Shown piece by piece: positions 8,479 to 18,144 of a DNA stretch of 64,000 nt (position 1 is its first letter; each line of letters opens with the position of its first letter). The DNA comes from Kitasatospora herbaricolor (GTDB lineage: Bacteria; Actinomycetota; Actinomycetes; Streptomycetales; Streptomycetaceae): assembly GCF_030813695.1 (NCBI RefSeq), contig NZ_JAUSVA010000002.1, positions 6,386,001-6,450,000 of the forward strand, given 5' to 3'. A program made the translations under genes and the position numbers. A model generated the notes under the pieces. It saw only the letters and a program-made list of their open reading frames with translations, was not told the DNA's origin and ran no database searches.

Positions 8479-10386
8479 GTGGCCCTGCTGACCCGCATTC
8501 GGGGACCGCGCGATCTCGACCGGCTCACGCCCGGACAGCTGTCCGCCCTGGCAGAGGAGATCCGCAGCTTCCTGGTCGAAGAGGTCTCCAAGACGGGCGG
8601 CCACCTCGGACCCAACCTCGGCGTGGTGGAGCTCACGATCGCCCTGCACCGGGTGTTCGACTCGCCGCGCGACCGCATCCTGTTCGACACCGGCCACCAG
8701 AGCTACGTGCACAAGCTGCTCACCGGCCGCCAGGACTTCTCCCGGCTGAAGATGAAGGGCGGCCTGTCCGGCTACCCGTCCCGGGCCGAGTCCGAGCACG
8801 ACGTGATCGAGAACTCGCACGCCTCCACCGTCCTCGGCTACGCCGACGGCCTGGCCAAGGCCAACAAGATCCTCGGCCACAAGGACCGTCCGGTGGTCGC
8901 CGTGATCGGTGACGGCGCGCTCACCGGCGGTATGGCCTGGGAGGCGCTCAACAACATCGCCGACGCCCGCGACCTGCCCGTCGTCATCGTCGTCAACGAC
9001 AACGAGCGTTCCTACTCCCCGACGATCGGCGGGATGGCCAACCACCTCGCCACCCTGCGCACCACCCAGGGCTACGAGCGCTTCCTGTCCTGGGGCAAGG
9101 ACGCGCTGCAGCGCACCCCGGTGGTCGGCCAGCAGCTCTTCGGCACCCTGCACGGCGCCAAGAAGGGCCTCAAGGACTTCATCGCCCCGCAGGGCATGTT
9201 CGAGGACCTCGGCCTGAAGTACATCGGCCCGATCGACGGCCACGACCTCACCGCCCTGGAGTCCGCGCTGACCAAGGCGCGCGGCTTCGGCGGCCCGGTG
9301 ATCGTGCACTGCCTCACCGAGAAGGGCCGCGGCTACCGCGCGGCCGAGCAGAACGAGGAGGACCGCTTCCACGCGGTCGGCGTCATCCACCCGGAGACCG
9401 GTCTGCCGATCAAGTCCTCGGGCAAGGACTGGACGTCCGTCTTCGGCGAGGAGATGGTCGCGCTCGGCCGCGAGCGGGACGACATCGTGGCGATCACCGC
9501 CGCGATGCTGCACCCGGTGGGCCTGGCGCCGTTCGCCAAGGCCTACCCGGACCGGATCTTCGACGTGGGCATCGCCGAGCAGCACGCGGCCGTCTCGGCG
9601 GCGGGGCTGGCCAGCAACGGCCTGCACCCGGTCGTCGCGGTCTACGCGACCTTCCTCAACCGGGCCTTCGACCAGGTGCTGATGGACGTCGCGCTGCACA
9701 GGCTCGGGGTCACCTTCGTGCTGGACCGCGCGGGTGTCACCGGCACCGACGGCGCCTCGCACAACGGCATGTGGGACATGTCCATCCTGCAGGTCGTCCC
9801 CGGCCTGCGCCTGGCCGCCCCGCGCGACGCCGACCAGGTCCGCGCGCAGCTGCGGGAGGCCGTCGAGGTCACCGACGCCCCGACCGTGGTCCGCTACTCC
9901 AAGGGCAGCGTCGGCCCCGCCGTGCCCGCCGTGGGCAAGGTCGGCGGCATGGACGTGCTCCGCGAGAGCGGCGAGCCGGCAGGCGAGCGCCGCGCCGATG
10001 TGCTCATCGTCTCGGTGGGCGCGCTGGCCCCGCTCTGCCTGGAGCTGGCCGGCCTGCTGGACGCCCAGGGCATCACCAGCACCGTGGTGGACCCGCGCTG
10101 GGTCAAGCCCGTCGACGCCGCCCTGCCGGGCCTCGCGGCCGAGCACCGGGTCGTCGTCACGGTCGAGGACAACGGCCGGGCCGGCGGCGTGGGTTCGGCG
10201 ATCGCCCAGGCCCTGCGGGACGCGGACGTGGACCTGCCGCTGCGCGACTTCGGCATCCCGCAGGAGTTCCTCGACCACGCCTCGCGGGCCGAGATCCTGG
10301 CCGAGATCGGTCTGACCGCCCCCGACATCGCCCGTCAGGTCACCGCCCTGGTGTCCCGGCTGGCCGTCGACGCCGTCGAGGCCTGA
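8479..10386 (+). CDS. dxs: 1-deoxy-D-xylulose-5-phosphate synthase
   Basis: 635 residues. Thiamine-diphosphate enzyme that condenses pyruvate and glyceraldehyde 3-phosphate to DXP, the first step of the MEP isoprenoid route. Seen: TGGHLGPNLGVVELTIALH, DTGHQSYVHKLLTGR, the ThDP/Mg motif GDGALTGGMAWEALNNI, the pyrimidine-domain FDVGIAEQHAV-type motif, and YSKGSVGP. GTG 8479 is preferred over ATG 8461 because GAGGAGGA (8467-8474) sits 4-5 nt before it, while ATG 8461 has no ribosome site. Synteny with the S. coelicolor region around SCO6013 supports the call. It follows xylFGH but has its own promoter and leader. Confidence 0.95.
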   Translation: MALLTRIRGPRDLDRLTPGQLSALAEEIRSFLVEEVSKTGGHLGPNLGVVELTIALHRVFDSPRDRILFDTGHQSYVHKLLTGRQDFSRLKMKGGLSGYPSRAESEHDVIENSHASTVLGYADGLAKANKILGHKDRPVVAVIGDGALTGGMAWEALNNIADARDLPVVIVVNDNERSYSPTIGGMANHLATLRTTQGYERFLSWGKDALQRTPVVGQQLFGTLHGAKKGLKDFIAPQGMFEDLGLKYIGPIDGHDLTALESALTKARGFGGPVIVHCLTEKGRGYRAAEQNEEDRFHAVGVIHPETGLPIKSSGKDWTSVFGEEMVALGRERDDIVAITAAMLHPVGLAPFAKAYPDRIFDVGIAEQHAAVSAAGLASNGLHPVVAVYATFLNRAFDQVLMDVALHRLGVTFVLDRAGVTGTDGASHNGMWDMSILQVVPGLRLAAPRDADQVRAQLREAVEVTDAPTVVRYSKGSVGPAVPAVGKVGGMDVLRESGEPAGERRADVLIVSVGALAPLCLELAGLLDAQGITSTVVDPRWVKPVDAALPGLAAEHRVVVTVEDNGRAGGVGSAIAQALRDADVDLPLRDFGIPQEFLDHASRAEILAEIGLTAPDIARQVTALVSRLAVDAVEA

Positions 10387-10446
10387 CCACCCGCGGCGAC
10401 ACTCCGATGACCGTACGCGACATCACGGATCGATAATCGTACGGAA

Positions 10447-10479
10447 GGCGGGACCGGCGCTCCTCGCGCCGGTCCCGCC
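10447..10479 (+). terminator. Terminator after dxs
   Basis: Perfect 14-bp stem GGCGGGACCGGCGC / GCGCCGGTCCCGCC with a 5-nt loop. The -10 box of the next gene begins only 4 nt later, so the two transcripts are insulated in very little space. Confidence 0.85.
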
Positions 10480-10482
10480 GGG

Positions 10483-10488
10483 TAGGTT
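10483..10488 (+). promoter_or_regulatory. Leaderless -10 box (TAGGTT)
   Basis: TAGGTT ends 7 nt before GTG 10496, so the transcript would begin at or next to the start codon. No Shine-Dalgarno is present. Confidence 0.5.
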
Positions 10489-10495
10489 GTCCTTC

Positions 10496-12010
10496 GTGCC
10501 GACCACCACCCACCGACTCGCCGCGCTCACCGAGCGCCTGCCCGCACGGGTACGCACGGGCTACTGGACGAGAGTGGTCCCGGTCCTGGCACTGCTGGCC
10601 GTCGTCACCCACATCCCGTCGTTCCTGCGGCCGGTCTGGAGCCCCGACGAGGGCTTCCTGGCCACCCAGGCCCGGATGCTGGCCGACGGCGGCGTCCTCT
10701 ACGACACCGTGGTGGACCGCAAGCCCCCGCTGCTGCCCTGGCTGTACGAGGCCTGCTTCACCGTCTTCGGCTCGCTCTCGCTCTGGCCGCTGCGCAGCCT
10801 CGCGATAGTCGCGCACCTGGTCACCGCGATCCTGCTGGCCTCGATCGCCCGCGGCCGCTGGGGCAACCGGGCCGGCGCCGCCGCGGGGGCGCTGTACCTG
10901 CTGCTCTCCATCGGGCTCTCCCCGGAGGACACCCAGGCGGCGACCTTCGAGGTCTTCATGCTGCCCGCGATGGTGGCCGCCTTCCGGTACGCCGAGCGGC
11001 GCCGCTGGCTGGCCGCCGGCATCGCGGTGGCGCTCTGCTCGCTCACCAAGCAGACCGGCGGCGCGGTGATGCTGCCGGTGCTCTGGATGCTCTTCCAGGA
11101 CAGTCGCAGACGCGGGGTGCGGTGGCTTCCCGCCCTGTCCAAGATCTGGTTCGGCTTCGCGCTGCCGATAGCGCTGGTCGCGGTGATCCTCACCAAGCCC
11201 AAGGGCTTCCTGTTCTGGGTGGTCACCGGCAGCGGCGACTACGCCTCGTTCGGCGGCGCCTGGGTGCAGATGGCCGGCCGGGCGCTCGGCAACTCGGCGA
11301 TCCTGCTCGGCGCGGGCCTGGGCCTGGTGCTGCCGCTCGGCCACCGGCTCTGGCTGAAGTACCGGCACCGGCCGCTGCCGGCCGCCGGCGAGGAGCGCGG
11401 CTCGACCGCCGACCTGTGGGTCTGGCTGCTCTCCTCGGTGGTCGCGGTCAGCGTCGGCTTCCACTTCTTCGGGCACTACTACCTCCAGCTGATGCCGCCG
11501 CTGGTGCTGCTCGGCGTGGGCGCGGTCTCCACCTCGGCGATCCGCTGGAAGCCCGTGATGATCTACAGCACGGCCGCCGCCACCGCCTTCTGGGTGCTCG
11601 CGGTGGCCTGGCCGGGGGAGCGGCTGGACCGCACCACCGAGGTCGCCACCGCCGTCGCGGCCCAGACCACGCCCAAGGACACCGTGCTGGTCTGGGGCAT
11701 GCACCCGGAGCTCTACTGGCTGGCCGACCGCCGCCCGGCCACCCGCTACCTGACCGCGGGCTTCCTGACCAACTTCAGCGGCGGCAAGGACGGCAGCCAG
11801 AACGTCGGCGAGAAGTACAGCGTCACCGACGCCTGGCAGACCTTCGACGCAGAACTGCTCGCCAACGGCCTGCCCGAGATCGTCGTGGACGACTCCGGCC
11901 CGGCGCCCTACCAGCCCTTCCTCGTCCCCCGGATCGAGAACCTGCTGGAGACCCACTACGAGATGGTCGGCGTCTTCACCGACACGGTGGTCTACCGCCT
12001 CAAGCGCTAG
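10496..12010 (+). CDS. GT39/ArnT-like polyprenyl-phosphate-dependent membrane glycosyltransferase
   Basis: 504 residues with roughly ten transmembrane helices and a C-terminal extracytoplasmic domain (about 370-504). The first external loop carries WSPDEGFLATQARMLADGG followed by YDTVVDRKPPLLPW, the acidic-loop and RKPP pattern of the GT-C PMT_2/GT39/GT83 clan, which transfer sugars from polyprenyl-phosphate donors outside the membrane. The acceptor is unknown. Start GTG 10496 is chosen because of the leaderless -10 box; TTG 10487 is the only upstream alternative. It stands alone between dxs and the CBS gene; its link with isoprenoid supply (dxs) is only positional. Confidence 0.75.
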   Translation: MPTTTHRLAALTERLPARVRTGYWTRVVPVLALLAVVTHIPSFLRPVWSPDEGFLATQARMLADGGVLYDTVVDRKPPLLPWLYEACFTVFGSLSLWPLRSLAIVAHLVTAILLASIARGRWGNRAGAAAGALYLLLSIGLSPEDTQAATFEVFMLPAMVAAFRYAERRRWLAAGIAVALCSLTKQTGGAVMLPVLWMLFQDSRRRGVRWLPALSKIWFGFALPIALVAVILTKPKGFLFWVVTGSGDYASFGGAWVQMAGRALGNSAILLGAGLGLVLPLGHRLWLKYRHRPLPAAGEERGSTADLWVWLLSSVVAVSVGFHFFGHYYLQLMPPLVLLGVGAVSTSAIRWKPVMIYSTAAATAFWVLAVAWPGERLDRTTEVATAVAAQTTPKDTVLVWGMHPELYWLADRRPATRYLTAGFLTNFSGGKDGSQNVGEKYSVTDAWQTFDAELLANGLPEIVVDDSGPAPYQPFLVPRIENLLETHYEMVGVFTDTVVYRLKR

Positions 12011-12177
12011 GCGCCCTCCCGGCCGCCCTCCCGGCCCGGCCGGAGCGGCCGCCCGCTGATCCACTCGCCGCCTCCCGCGATGCTGCTTATGGTGATCGCA
12101 TCATCACGTACAGCTCCGGGTGCGAGCCGTGAGGGACTGCGGCGCCGGACCGTGGGGCCGATCGAGGAGAGACTCCA

Positions 12178-12612
12178 GTGACTACAGCCCGTGACATCAT
12201 GCACGGTGGTGCCCAGTGCGTCCGCGCCGACCAGACTCTGGCCGAAGCCGCCCGGATGATGCGCGACATGGGGGTCGGCGCGCTGCCGATCTGCGGCGCG
12301 GACGAGAAGCTCAGCGGGATCATCACGGACCGGGACATCGTCGTGCGATGTATCGCCGAGGGCAAGGACCCGGCGATGATGAAGGCCATGGACCTCGGCG
12401 GCCACCTGCACTGCGTGCGGGCCGACGACGACATGGACGTGGTGCTCAAGAAGATGGAGCAGCACCAGATCCGCCGCATCCCGGTGATCCACGAGGAGCG
12501 GCTGGTGGGCATGATCAGCGAGGCCGACATCGCGATGGGCCACCGGGAGGGCAACCACCTCACCGACCGGCAGATCGTCGAGTTCATGGACAGCGTCTAC
12601 ATGAAGCGCTGA
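12178..12612 (+). CDS. Tandem CBS-domain protein
   Basis: 144 residues made of two CBS domains: residues ~1-60 (ARDIMHGGAQCVRADQTLAEAARMMRDMGVGALPIC with GIITDRDIVVR) and ~70-130 (HLHCVRADDDMDVVLKKMEQHQIRRIPVIHEERLVGMISEADIA). Such stand-alone pairs bind adenine nucleotides and regulate partner proteins; the partner is not evident here. GTG start preceded by GAGGAGAG. Closed by the hairpin at 12755-12797. Confidence 0.88.
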   Translation: MTTARDIMHGGAQCVRADQTLAEAARMMRDMGVGALPICGADEKLSGIITDRDIVVRCIAEGKDPAMMKAMDLGGHLHCVRADDDMDVVLKKMEQHQIRRIPVIHEERLVGMISEADIAMGHREGNHLTDRQIVEFMDSVYMKR

Positions 12613-12754
12613 CGCCGGCGCCCCGGCCGGCCCCTGCGCAGCCCCTGACGGCTGTCCGAGGCGCGGGTCGGCGGTCCGGGTCCGGGCGGTGCCCGCGGCG
12701 GCCCCTGACGGCCGCGTGGTGCGGAGCGCCCGGCCCGGCGGCCGGGGAGAGCGA

Positions 12755-12797
12755 CGGAGCGCCGGTGACCACCCGCGAGGGGGTCACCGGCGCTCCG
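12755..12797. terminator. Bidirectional terminator between CBS gene and fadB
   Basis: Perfect 16-bp stem (12755-12770 with 12782-12797), 11-nt loop, between convergent genes. Confidence 0.85.
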
Positions 12798-12818
12798 CCG
12801 TACGGTGCCGCTTCAGGC

Positions 12819-14945
12819 TCAGGCCGGGATGCTGGCCAGGCCGGGGGCGAGGAACTTCTTGCCGTTCACCCGCTCGGAGACGCCCTCGCGGTCCAGGTAG
12901 GGGGTGATCCCGCCCAGGTGGAAGGGCCAGCCGGCGCCGGTGATCATGCACAGGTCGATGTCCTGCGCCTCGCCGACGACGCCCTCGTCGAGCATCAGGC
13001 CGATCTCCTGCGCCACCGCGTCGAGGGCGCGGGCCAGCACCTGCTCCTCGGTCAGCACGGTGGTGCCGAACGACAGCAGCGCCAGGACCTCGGGGTCCAG
13101 CACCTGCTGGCCGTCCTGCCAGACGTAGAAGCCGCGCTTGCCGGCCTTGACCAGCTTGCCGAGGTTCTCGGAGACGGTGTACCGCTCCGGGAAGGCCGCG
13201 GCCAGGGTCTCCGACACGTGCAGGGCGATGGCCGGGCCGACCAGCTCCAGGAGCACGATCGGGGACATCGGCAGGCCGAGCGGCAGCACGGCCTTCTCGA
13301 CGGTCTCGATCGGGGTGCCCTCGTCGATGGCGCCCTGGATCGCGTCCATGAAGCGGAGCAGGATCCGGTTCACCACGAACGCCGGGGCGTCCTTGGTGAG
13401 GACGGCCGTCTTCTTCAGCTTGCGGGCCACGCCGAAGGCGGTGGCCAGCGAGGCGTCGTCGGTCTTCTCCGCGCGGACGATCTCCAGCAGCGGGAGGATG
13501 GCGACCGGGTTGAAGAAGTGGAAGCCGACGACCCGCTCGGGGTGCCGCAGCTTCGACGCCATCTCGGTGACCGAGAGGGAGGAGGTGTTGGTGGCCAGCA
13601 CGCAGGTCGGCGAGACCACGGCCTCCAGGTCCGCGAAGACGTTCTGCTTGACGCCCATCTCCTCGAACACGGCCTCGATCACGAAGTCCGCGTCGCCGAA
13701 GGCCGTGGCCTTGTCGAGCGAGCCGGTGACCAGGCCCTTGAGGCGGTTGGCGTTGTCCGGGCTGACCCGGCCCTTGGCCAGCAGCTTGTCGATCTCGGCG
13801 TGGACGTAGCCGACGCCCTTGTCGACGCGCTCCTGGTCGATGTCGGTGAGGACCACCGGCACCTGGAGGCGGCGGGCGAACAGCAGCGCCAGCTGCGAGG
13901 CCATCAGGCCCGCGCCGACGACGCCGACCTTGGTGACCGGGCGGGCCAGCGCCTTGTCCGGCGCGCCGAACGGACGCTTGGCCCGGCGCTGCACCAGGTT
14001 GAAGGCGTACAGGCCGGCGCGCAGCTCGCCGCTCATGATGAGGTCGGCCAGCGCCACGTCCTCGGCGTCGAAGCCCGCCTGCAGGTCGGCGTCCTTGACC
14101 TGCTGGATGATGTCGAGCGCCTTGTAGGCGGCCGGAGCGGCGCCGTGCACCTTGGAGTCGGCGATCAGGCGGCCCCAGGCGACGGCGTCGTCCCAGGCCT
14201 TGCCGCGGTCGATCTCCTCGCGCTCGACGGCGGTCGCGCCGGTGAGCACCTTGGAGGCCCAGAGCAGCGACTGCTCCAGGAAGTCGGCCGGCTCGAAGAT
14301 CGCGTCGGCGATGCCGAGCTCGAAGACGTCCTTGCCGCGCAGCTGCTTGTTCTGGCTCATCGAGTTCTCGATGATGACCTTGATCGCCTTGGACGGGCCG
14401 ATCAGGTTCGGCAGGATGGTGCAGCCGCCCCAGCCGGGCACCAGGCCCAGGAAGACCTCGGGCAGCGAGAACGCCGGGACGCCCGTGCTGACCGTGCGGT
14501 AGGTGCAGTGCAGGCCGACCTCGACGCCGCCGCCCATCGCCGCGCCGTTGTAGAAGGCGAAGCTGGGGACGGGCAGCGCGGCGATCCGCTTGAAGACGTC
14601 GTGGCCGCCCTTGCCGATGGCCAGCGCGTCGCTGTGCTCCTTGAGCACCTCGACGCCCTTGAGGTCGGCGCCGACCGCGAAGATGAACGGCTTGCCGGTG
14701 ACGGCGACCGCGACGATCTTCCCGTCCGCGGCCTCCGCCTCGACCTGGTCCAGGGCCTCGGACAGCTTGGCCAGCGAGCCGGGGCCGAAGGTGGTCGGCT
14801 TGGTGTGGTCGAAGCCGTTGTCCAGGGTGATCAGCGCCAGCTTGCCGGCCTGCAGGGGCAGGTCCAGGTGCCGTACGTGCGCGGAGGTGACGACCTCGCC
14901 CGGGAACAGCTCGGCGGCGCGCTTCAGCAGCTCAGTGGTGCTCAT
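12819..14945 (-). CDS. fadB: Fatty acid oxidation complex alpha subunit (enoyl-CoA hydratase / 3-hydroxyacyl-CoA dehydrogenase)
   Basis: 708 residues. N-terminal crotonase fold (~1-280) with AVGADLKG and FYNGAAMGGGVEVGLHC oxyanion elements and PEVFLGLVPGWGG; then an NAD-binding dehydrogenase domain (~320-500) with VGVVGAGLMASQLALLFA and VGFHFFNPVAILPLLEIVR, and C-terminal HCDH helices (VNRILLRFMDAIQGAIDEG). It performs hydration and NAD-dependent oxidation in beta-oxidation. ATG 14945 is two bases after the fadA stop; an in-frame GTG at 14951 overlaps that stop and is less likely. fadA-fadB form one leftward operon, as at SCO6027-SCO6026. Confidence 0.95.
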   Translation of the reverse strand: MSTTELLKRAAELFPGEVVTSAHVRHLDLPLQAGKLALITLDNGFDHTKPTTFGPGSLAKLSEALDQVEAEAADGKIVAVAVTGKPFIFAVGADLKGVEVLKEHSDALAIGKGGHDVFKRIAALPVPSFAFYNGAAMGGGVEVGLHCTYRTVSTGVPAFSLPEVFLGLVPGWGGCTILPNLIGPSKAIKVIIENSMSQNKQLRGKDVFELGIADAIFEPADFLEQSLLWASKVLTGATAVEREEIDRGKAWDDAVAWGRLIADSKVHGAAPAAYKALDIIQQVKDADLQAGFDAEDVALADLIMSGELRAGLYAFNLVQRRAKRPFGAPDKALARPVTKVGVVGAGLMASQLALLFARRLQVPVVLTDIDQERVDKGVGYVHAEIDKLLAKGRVSPDNANRLKGLVTGSLDKATAFGDADFVIEAVFEEMGVKQNVFADLEAVVSPTCVLATNTSSLSVTEMASKLRHPERVVGFHFFNPVAILPLLEIVRAEKTDDASLATAFGVARKLKKTAVLTKDAPAFVVNRILLRFMDAIQGAIDEGTPIETVEKAVLPLGLPMSPIVLLELVGPAIALHVSETLAAAFPERYTVSENLGKLVKAGKRGFYVWQDGQQVLDPEVLALLSFGTTVLTEEQVLARALDAVAQEIGLMLDEGVVGEAQDIDLCMITGAGWPFHLGGITPYLDREGVSERVNGKKFLAPGLASIPA

Positions 14946-14947
14946 GA

Positions 14948-16165
14948 TCACTTACCACCCTCGAAGTGGGGGTTCTCCCAGATGATGGTGCCGCCCATGC
15001 CGAAGCCGATGCACATGGTGGTCAGGCCGTAGCGCACGTCCGGGCGCTGCTCGAAGCGGCGGGCCAGCTGGTTCATCAGGCGCACGCCCGAGGAGGCCAG
15101 CGGGTGGCCGAACGCGATGGCGCCGCCGAACGGGTTGACCCGCTCGTCGTCGTCCGCGATGCCGTAGTGGTCCAGGAAGGCCAGCACCTGGACGGCGAAG
15201 GCCTCGTTGACCTCGAAGGCCTGGATGTCGTCGATCGTCAGACCGGCCTTGGCCAGCGCCTTCTCGGTGGCGGGCACCGGGCCGATGCCCATGACCTCGG
15301 GCTCGACGCCCGCGAAGGCGTAGGAGACCAGGCGCATCTTGACCGGCAGGCCCAGCTCCTCGGCCACGTCCTCGGCGGCGAGCAGCGAGGCGGTGGCGCC
15401 GTCGTTCAGACCGGCCGAGTTGCCCGCGGTGATGTTGCCGTGCGGGCGGAACGGGGTCTTCAGGCCGGCCAGGGACTCCATCGTGGTGCCCGGGCGCATC
15501 GGCTCGTCCGTGGTCGCCAGGCCCCAGCCGGTCTCGCCGACCTCGGGGTTGGTGTTGCGGATCGAGACCGGCACCAGGTCCGGCTGGATGTCGCCGTTGG
15601 CGTACGCCTTGGCGGCCTTCTCCTGGGAGCGCACCGCGTAGGCGTCGCAGCGCTCCTTGGTGATGTGCGGGAACCGGTCGTGCAGGTTCTCCGCGGTCAT
15701 CCCCATGAACAGGGCGGACTCGTCGACGAGCTTCTCGGAGACGAAGCGCGGGTTCGGGTCGACGCCCTCGCCCATCGGGTGGCGGCCCATGTGCTCGACG
15801 CCGCCGGCCACGACGATGTCGTACGCGCCGAAGGCGATGCCGCCCGCGGTGGCGGTGACGGCGGTCAGCGCGCCGGCGCACATGCGGTCGATCGAGTAGC
15901 CCGGGACGGACTTCGGCAGACCGGAGAGCAGCGCGGCGGTGCGGCCGATCGTCAGGCCCTGGTCGCCGATCTGCGTGGTGGCCGCGATCGCGACCTCGTC
16001 GATGCGCTCGACGGGCAGGCTCGGGTTACGACGCACGAGTTCCCGGATGCACTTGACGACCAGGTCGTCGGCGCGCGTCTCGTGGTAGATGCCCTTCGGG
16101 CCTGCCTTGCCGAACGGGGTGCGGACGCCATCGACAAAGACGACATCCCTCGCGGTACGAGGCAC
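14948..16165 (-). CDS. fadA: Acetyl-CoA C-acyltransferase (thiolase), beta-oxidation beta subunit
   Basis: 405 residues. Thiolase with the acylated cysteine in SIDRMCAGALTAV, EVNEAFAVQVLAF, the general-base region NPFGGAIAFGHPLASSG and the C-terminal catalytic TMCIGFGMGGT. It cleaves 3-ketoacyl-CoA with CoA. GTG 16165 is chosen because GGGAGGAGAG lies just before it; upstream codons lack coding bias. First gene of the fadA-fadB operon; the next gene starts 2 nt after its stop, so the two are translationally coupled. Confidence 0.95.
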   Translation of the reverse strand: MPRTARDVVFVDGVRTPFGKAGPKGIYHETRADDLVVKCIRELVRRNPSLPVERIDEVAIAATTQIGDQGLTIGRTAALLSGLPKSVPGYSIDRMCAGALTAVTATAGGIAFGAYDIVVAGGVEHMGRHPMGEGVDPNPRFVSEKLVDESALFMGMTAENLHDRFPHITKERCDAYAVRSQEKAAKAYANGDIQPDLVPVSIRNTNPEVGETGWGLATTDEPMRPGTTMESLAGLKTPFRPHGNITAGNSAGLNDGATASLLAAEDVAEELGLPVKMRLVSYAFAGVEPEVMGIGPVPATEKALAKAGLTIDDIQAFEVNEAFAVQVLAFLDHYGIADDDERVNPFGGAIAFGHPLASSGVRLMNQLARRFEQRPDVRYGLTTMCIGFGMGGTIIWENPHFEGGK

Positions 16166-16416
16166 GGGGGCTCTCCTCCCAGGGACCAACGGATGATGTG
16201 GGCAGGCCGGCGCGGACAAAGGCGGGCGGCGCTGCTTCACGGCCATGCTACCCGCCGGTAACTAACTTGCCCAGGCCCGGCACCCCGATCACGTGGTGTG
16301 TCCCGCGCCACGTCCCGCCACCGGTACCCGGCCAGGTCCGGCCGCCAGCGTGCCCCGCCCGGCCTGCGGCCGCCCTGCGTCCCACCTGCGCCGTGCTTGC
16401 GCCCGTCGGGAACGAC

Positions 16417-16444
16417 GACGGGGACGCCGCCCGGCGTCCCCGTC
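16417..16444 (-). terminator. Terminator after the RNase D gene
   Basis: Perfect 12-bp stem GACGGGGACGCC / GGCGTCCCCGTC with a GCCC loop, 22 nt past the stop codon on the minus strand. Confidence 0.8.
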
Positions 16445-16465
16445 ATCGTCGAATCCGTCGCCCGC

Positions 16466-17749
16466 TCACCCCTCGGGCAGCTCCGCCTGAGCCGCCGCCG
16501 GCGGCTCGGCCGGCTGGGTGGCGGCCTTCACGAAGGCCGCGGCCACCGCGGGGGCGACCAGGTCGACCTGCCACTGCCGGGCGCCCAGCGCCCGCAGGGC
16601 GGCCGCCACGTTCTCCGCCGTCGGGTTCGCCGGCGGCTCCCAGGACACCCGGCGGACCAGGTCGGGAGTGATCAGGTTCTCCGGCGGCAGGCTGTGCTTC
16701 TCGGCCAGCTCGCCGACCGCGGCCCGCGCCCCGGACAGCCGGGCGGCGGCCACCGGGTCCTTCTCCGCCCAGGCGCGCGGCGGCGGCGGGCCCTCGTGCG
16801 GGGCGGACGGCGGCGGCAGCTGCGCCTCCGGGATCTCCCGGGCCCGCTGCACGGCGGCCAGCCACTGCTCCAGCTGGCGCCGGTGCACCCGGGGCCCGAA
16901 GCCCTGCACGGCCTGCAGCGCGGCGAGGTTCAGCGGAACGGCCAGGGCGGCGTTGACGATCGCGGCGTCCGACAGCACCCGGCCGGGGGAGACGTCGCGG
17001 TCCTGCGCCATCCGGTCCCGGGCCAGCCACAGCTCGCGGACGACGGCCAGCTGCCGGCGCCGGCGCACCTTGTGCAGCTGCGAGGTCCGGCGCCAGGGGT
17101 CGACCCGGGGCGCCGGCTTAGGGGCGTTGGCGATCGCCGCGAACTCCTCCATGGCCCAGCCGAGCTTGCCCTGGGCGTCCAGCTCCTGTTCGAGTGCGTC
17201 GCGCAGCTCGACCAGCACCTCGACGTCCAGGGCCGCGTAGCGCAGCCACGGCTCGGGCAGCGGGCGGGTGGACCAGTCCACCGCCGAGTGCTCCTTCGCC
17301 AGGGTCAGGCCGAGCACGTTCTCGGTCATCGGCCCCAGGCCCACCCGGGGGAACCCGGCGATCCGGCCGGCCAGCTCGGTGTCGAACAGCCGGCGTGGCT
17401 TCATGCCGACCTCGGCCAGGCACGGCAGGTCCTGGGTGGCCGCGTGGACCACCCATTCGGCGTCGGCCAGCGCCTCACCGAGTTCGCCGAGGTCCGGACA
17501 GGCGATCGGGTCGATCAGCGCGGTGCCGGACCCGGCTCGCCGCAGCTGGATCAGGTACGCGCGCTGCCCGTAGCGGTAGCCGGAGGCCCGCTCGGCGTCG
17601 ACGGCGACCGGTCCGGTGCCCGCCGCGAACGCGGCGACGGTGGCGGCGAGAGCCTGCGCGTCCGCCACGACCGGGGGGATTCCCTCCCGCGGTTCGAGGA
17701 GCGGGACCGGGGCTGTCTCTTCTGGGATGGCTGCTACGGCGTCGGTCAC
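16466..17749 (-). CDS. RNase D family 3'-5' exoribonuclease with HRDC domain
   Basis: 427 residues. DEDDy exonuclease (~25-210): VAVDAERASGYRYGQRAYLIQ gives the first D/E pair, VVHAATQDLPCL the second D, and YAALDVEVLVEL the Y-x3-D motif III. An HRDC helical domain follows (~225-320, HKVRRRRQLAVVRELWLARDRMAQDRDVSPGRVLSD). It processes 3' ends of structured RNAs. The GTG start at 17749 is 6 nt after a TACCCT -10 box, so the mRNA is probably leaderless. The Ala/Pro-rich C-terminal tail is low in complexity. Located between fadAB and whiI as in S. coelicolor. Confidence 0.9.
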   Translation of the reverse strand: MTDAVAAIPEETAPVPLLEPREGIPPVVADAQALAATVAAFAAGTGPVAVDAERASGYRYGQRAYLIQLRRAGSGTALIDPIACPDLGELGEALADAEWVVHAATQDLPCLAEVGMKPRRLFDTELAGRIAGFPRVGLGPMTENVLGLTLAKEHSAVDWSTRPLPEPWLRYAALDVEVLVELRDALEQELDAQGKLGWAMEEFAAIANAPKPAPRVDPWRRTSQLHKVRRRRQLAVVRELWLARDRMAQDRDVSPGRVLSDAAIVNAALAVPLNLAALQAVQGFGPRVHRRQLEQWLAAVQRAREIPEAQLPPPSAPHEGPPPPRAWAEKDPVAAARLSGARAAVGELAEKHSLPPENLITPDLVRRVSWEPPANPTAENVAAALRALGARQWQVDLVAPAVAAAFVKAATQPAEPPAAAQAELPEG

Positions 17750-17755
17750 CCCCCA

Positions 17756-17761
17756 AGGGTA
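17756..17761 (-). promoter_or_regulatory. Leaderless -10 box (TACCCT) of the RNase D gene
   Basis: On the minus strand TACCCT ends 6 nt before the GTG start at 17749. Confidence 0.5.
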
Positions 17762-18092
17762 CGACGCCCCCCGCCGGCGGGAGTGTTGTCGGACTGGTCA
17801 GACCGCGTTCAGGGATATGCCACCCCGAATCCGGGTGATCGCCTTCCGCCACCAATCGCCCCAAACGGCCCATCGGACGGAGTTCGGAGGACGCTGAGGC
17901 GTCCATGGCCGAGCGACCCGGCCGCAGGATGCTGCCCGCCGGCAGCGCGGCGCCCGGAGGAGAGGGAGCGTCGACCGGTCGGACCGGATCACCGCGTTCA
18001 CCCGTTCGGCTCTGCCGTAACCCCTGCCCCGCACGCACGGACCGCGTCCGGACCGGAGGGCCCCGGCGGCGAGGGGCGCCCGAAAAGGGAGA

Positions 18093-18121
18093 CGGCCCGG
18101 AGGAAACGTTCCTCCGGGCCG
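18093..18121 (-). terminator. whiI terminator
   Basis: Perfect 13-bp stem CGGCCCGGAGGAA / TTCCTCCGGGCCG with a 3-nt loop, 24 nt after the whiI stop. Confidence 0.8.
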
Positions 18122-18144
18122 CCGCCGCGGTTCCTACGGGTGAT

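Larger units (their letters stand above)
17750..18144. other. Intergenic region between RNase D gene and whiI
   Basis: 395 bases. It holds the leaderless promoter of the RNase D gene at its left edge and the whiI terminator at its right edge. The middle (17800-18080) has no supported gene, repeat or RNA. Confidence 0.6.

Noticed and set aside
12216..15032. 938-residue plus-strand frame across the CBS gene and fadB
   Set aside because: It spans a strong terminator and is antisense or out of frame to two clearly recognised genes.
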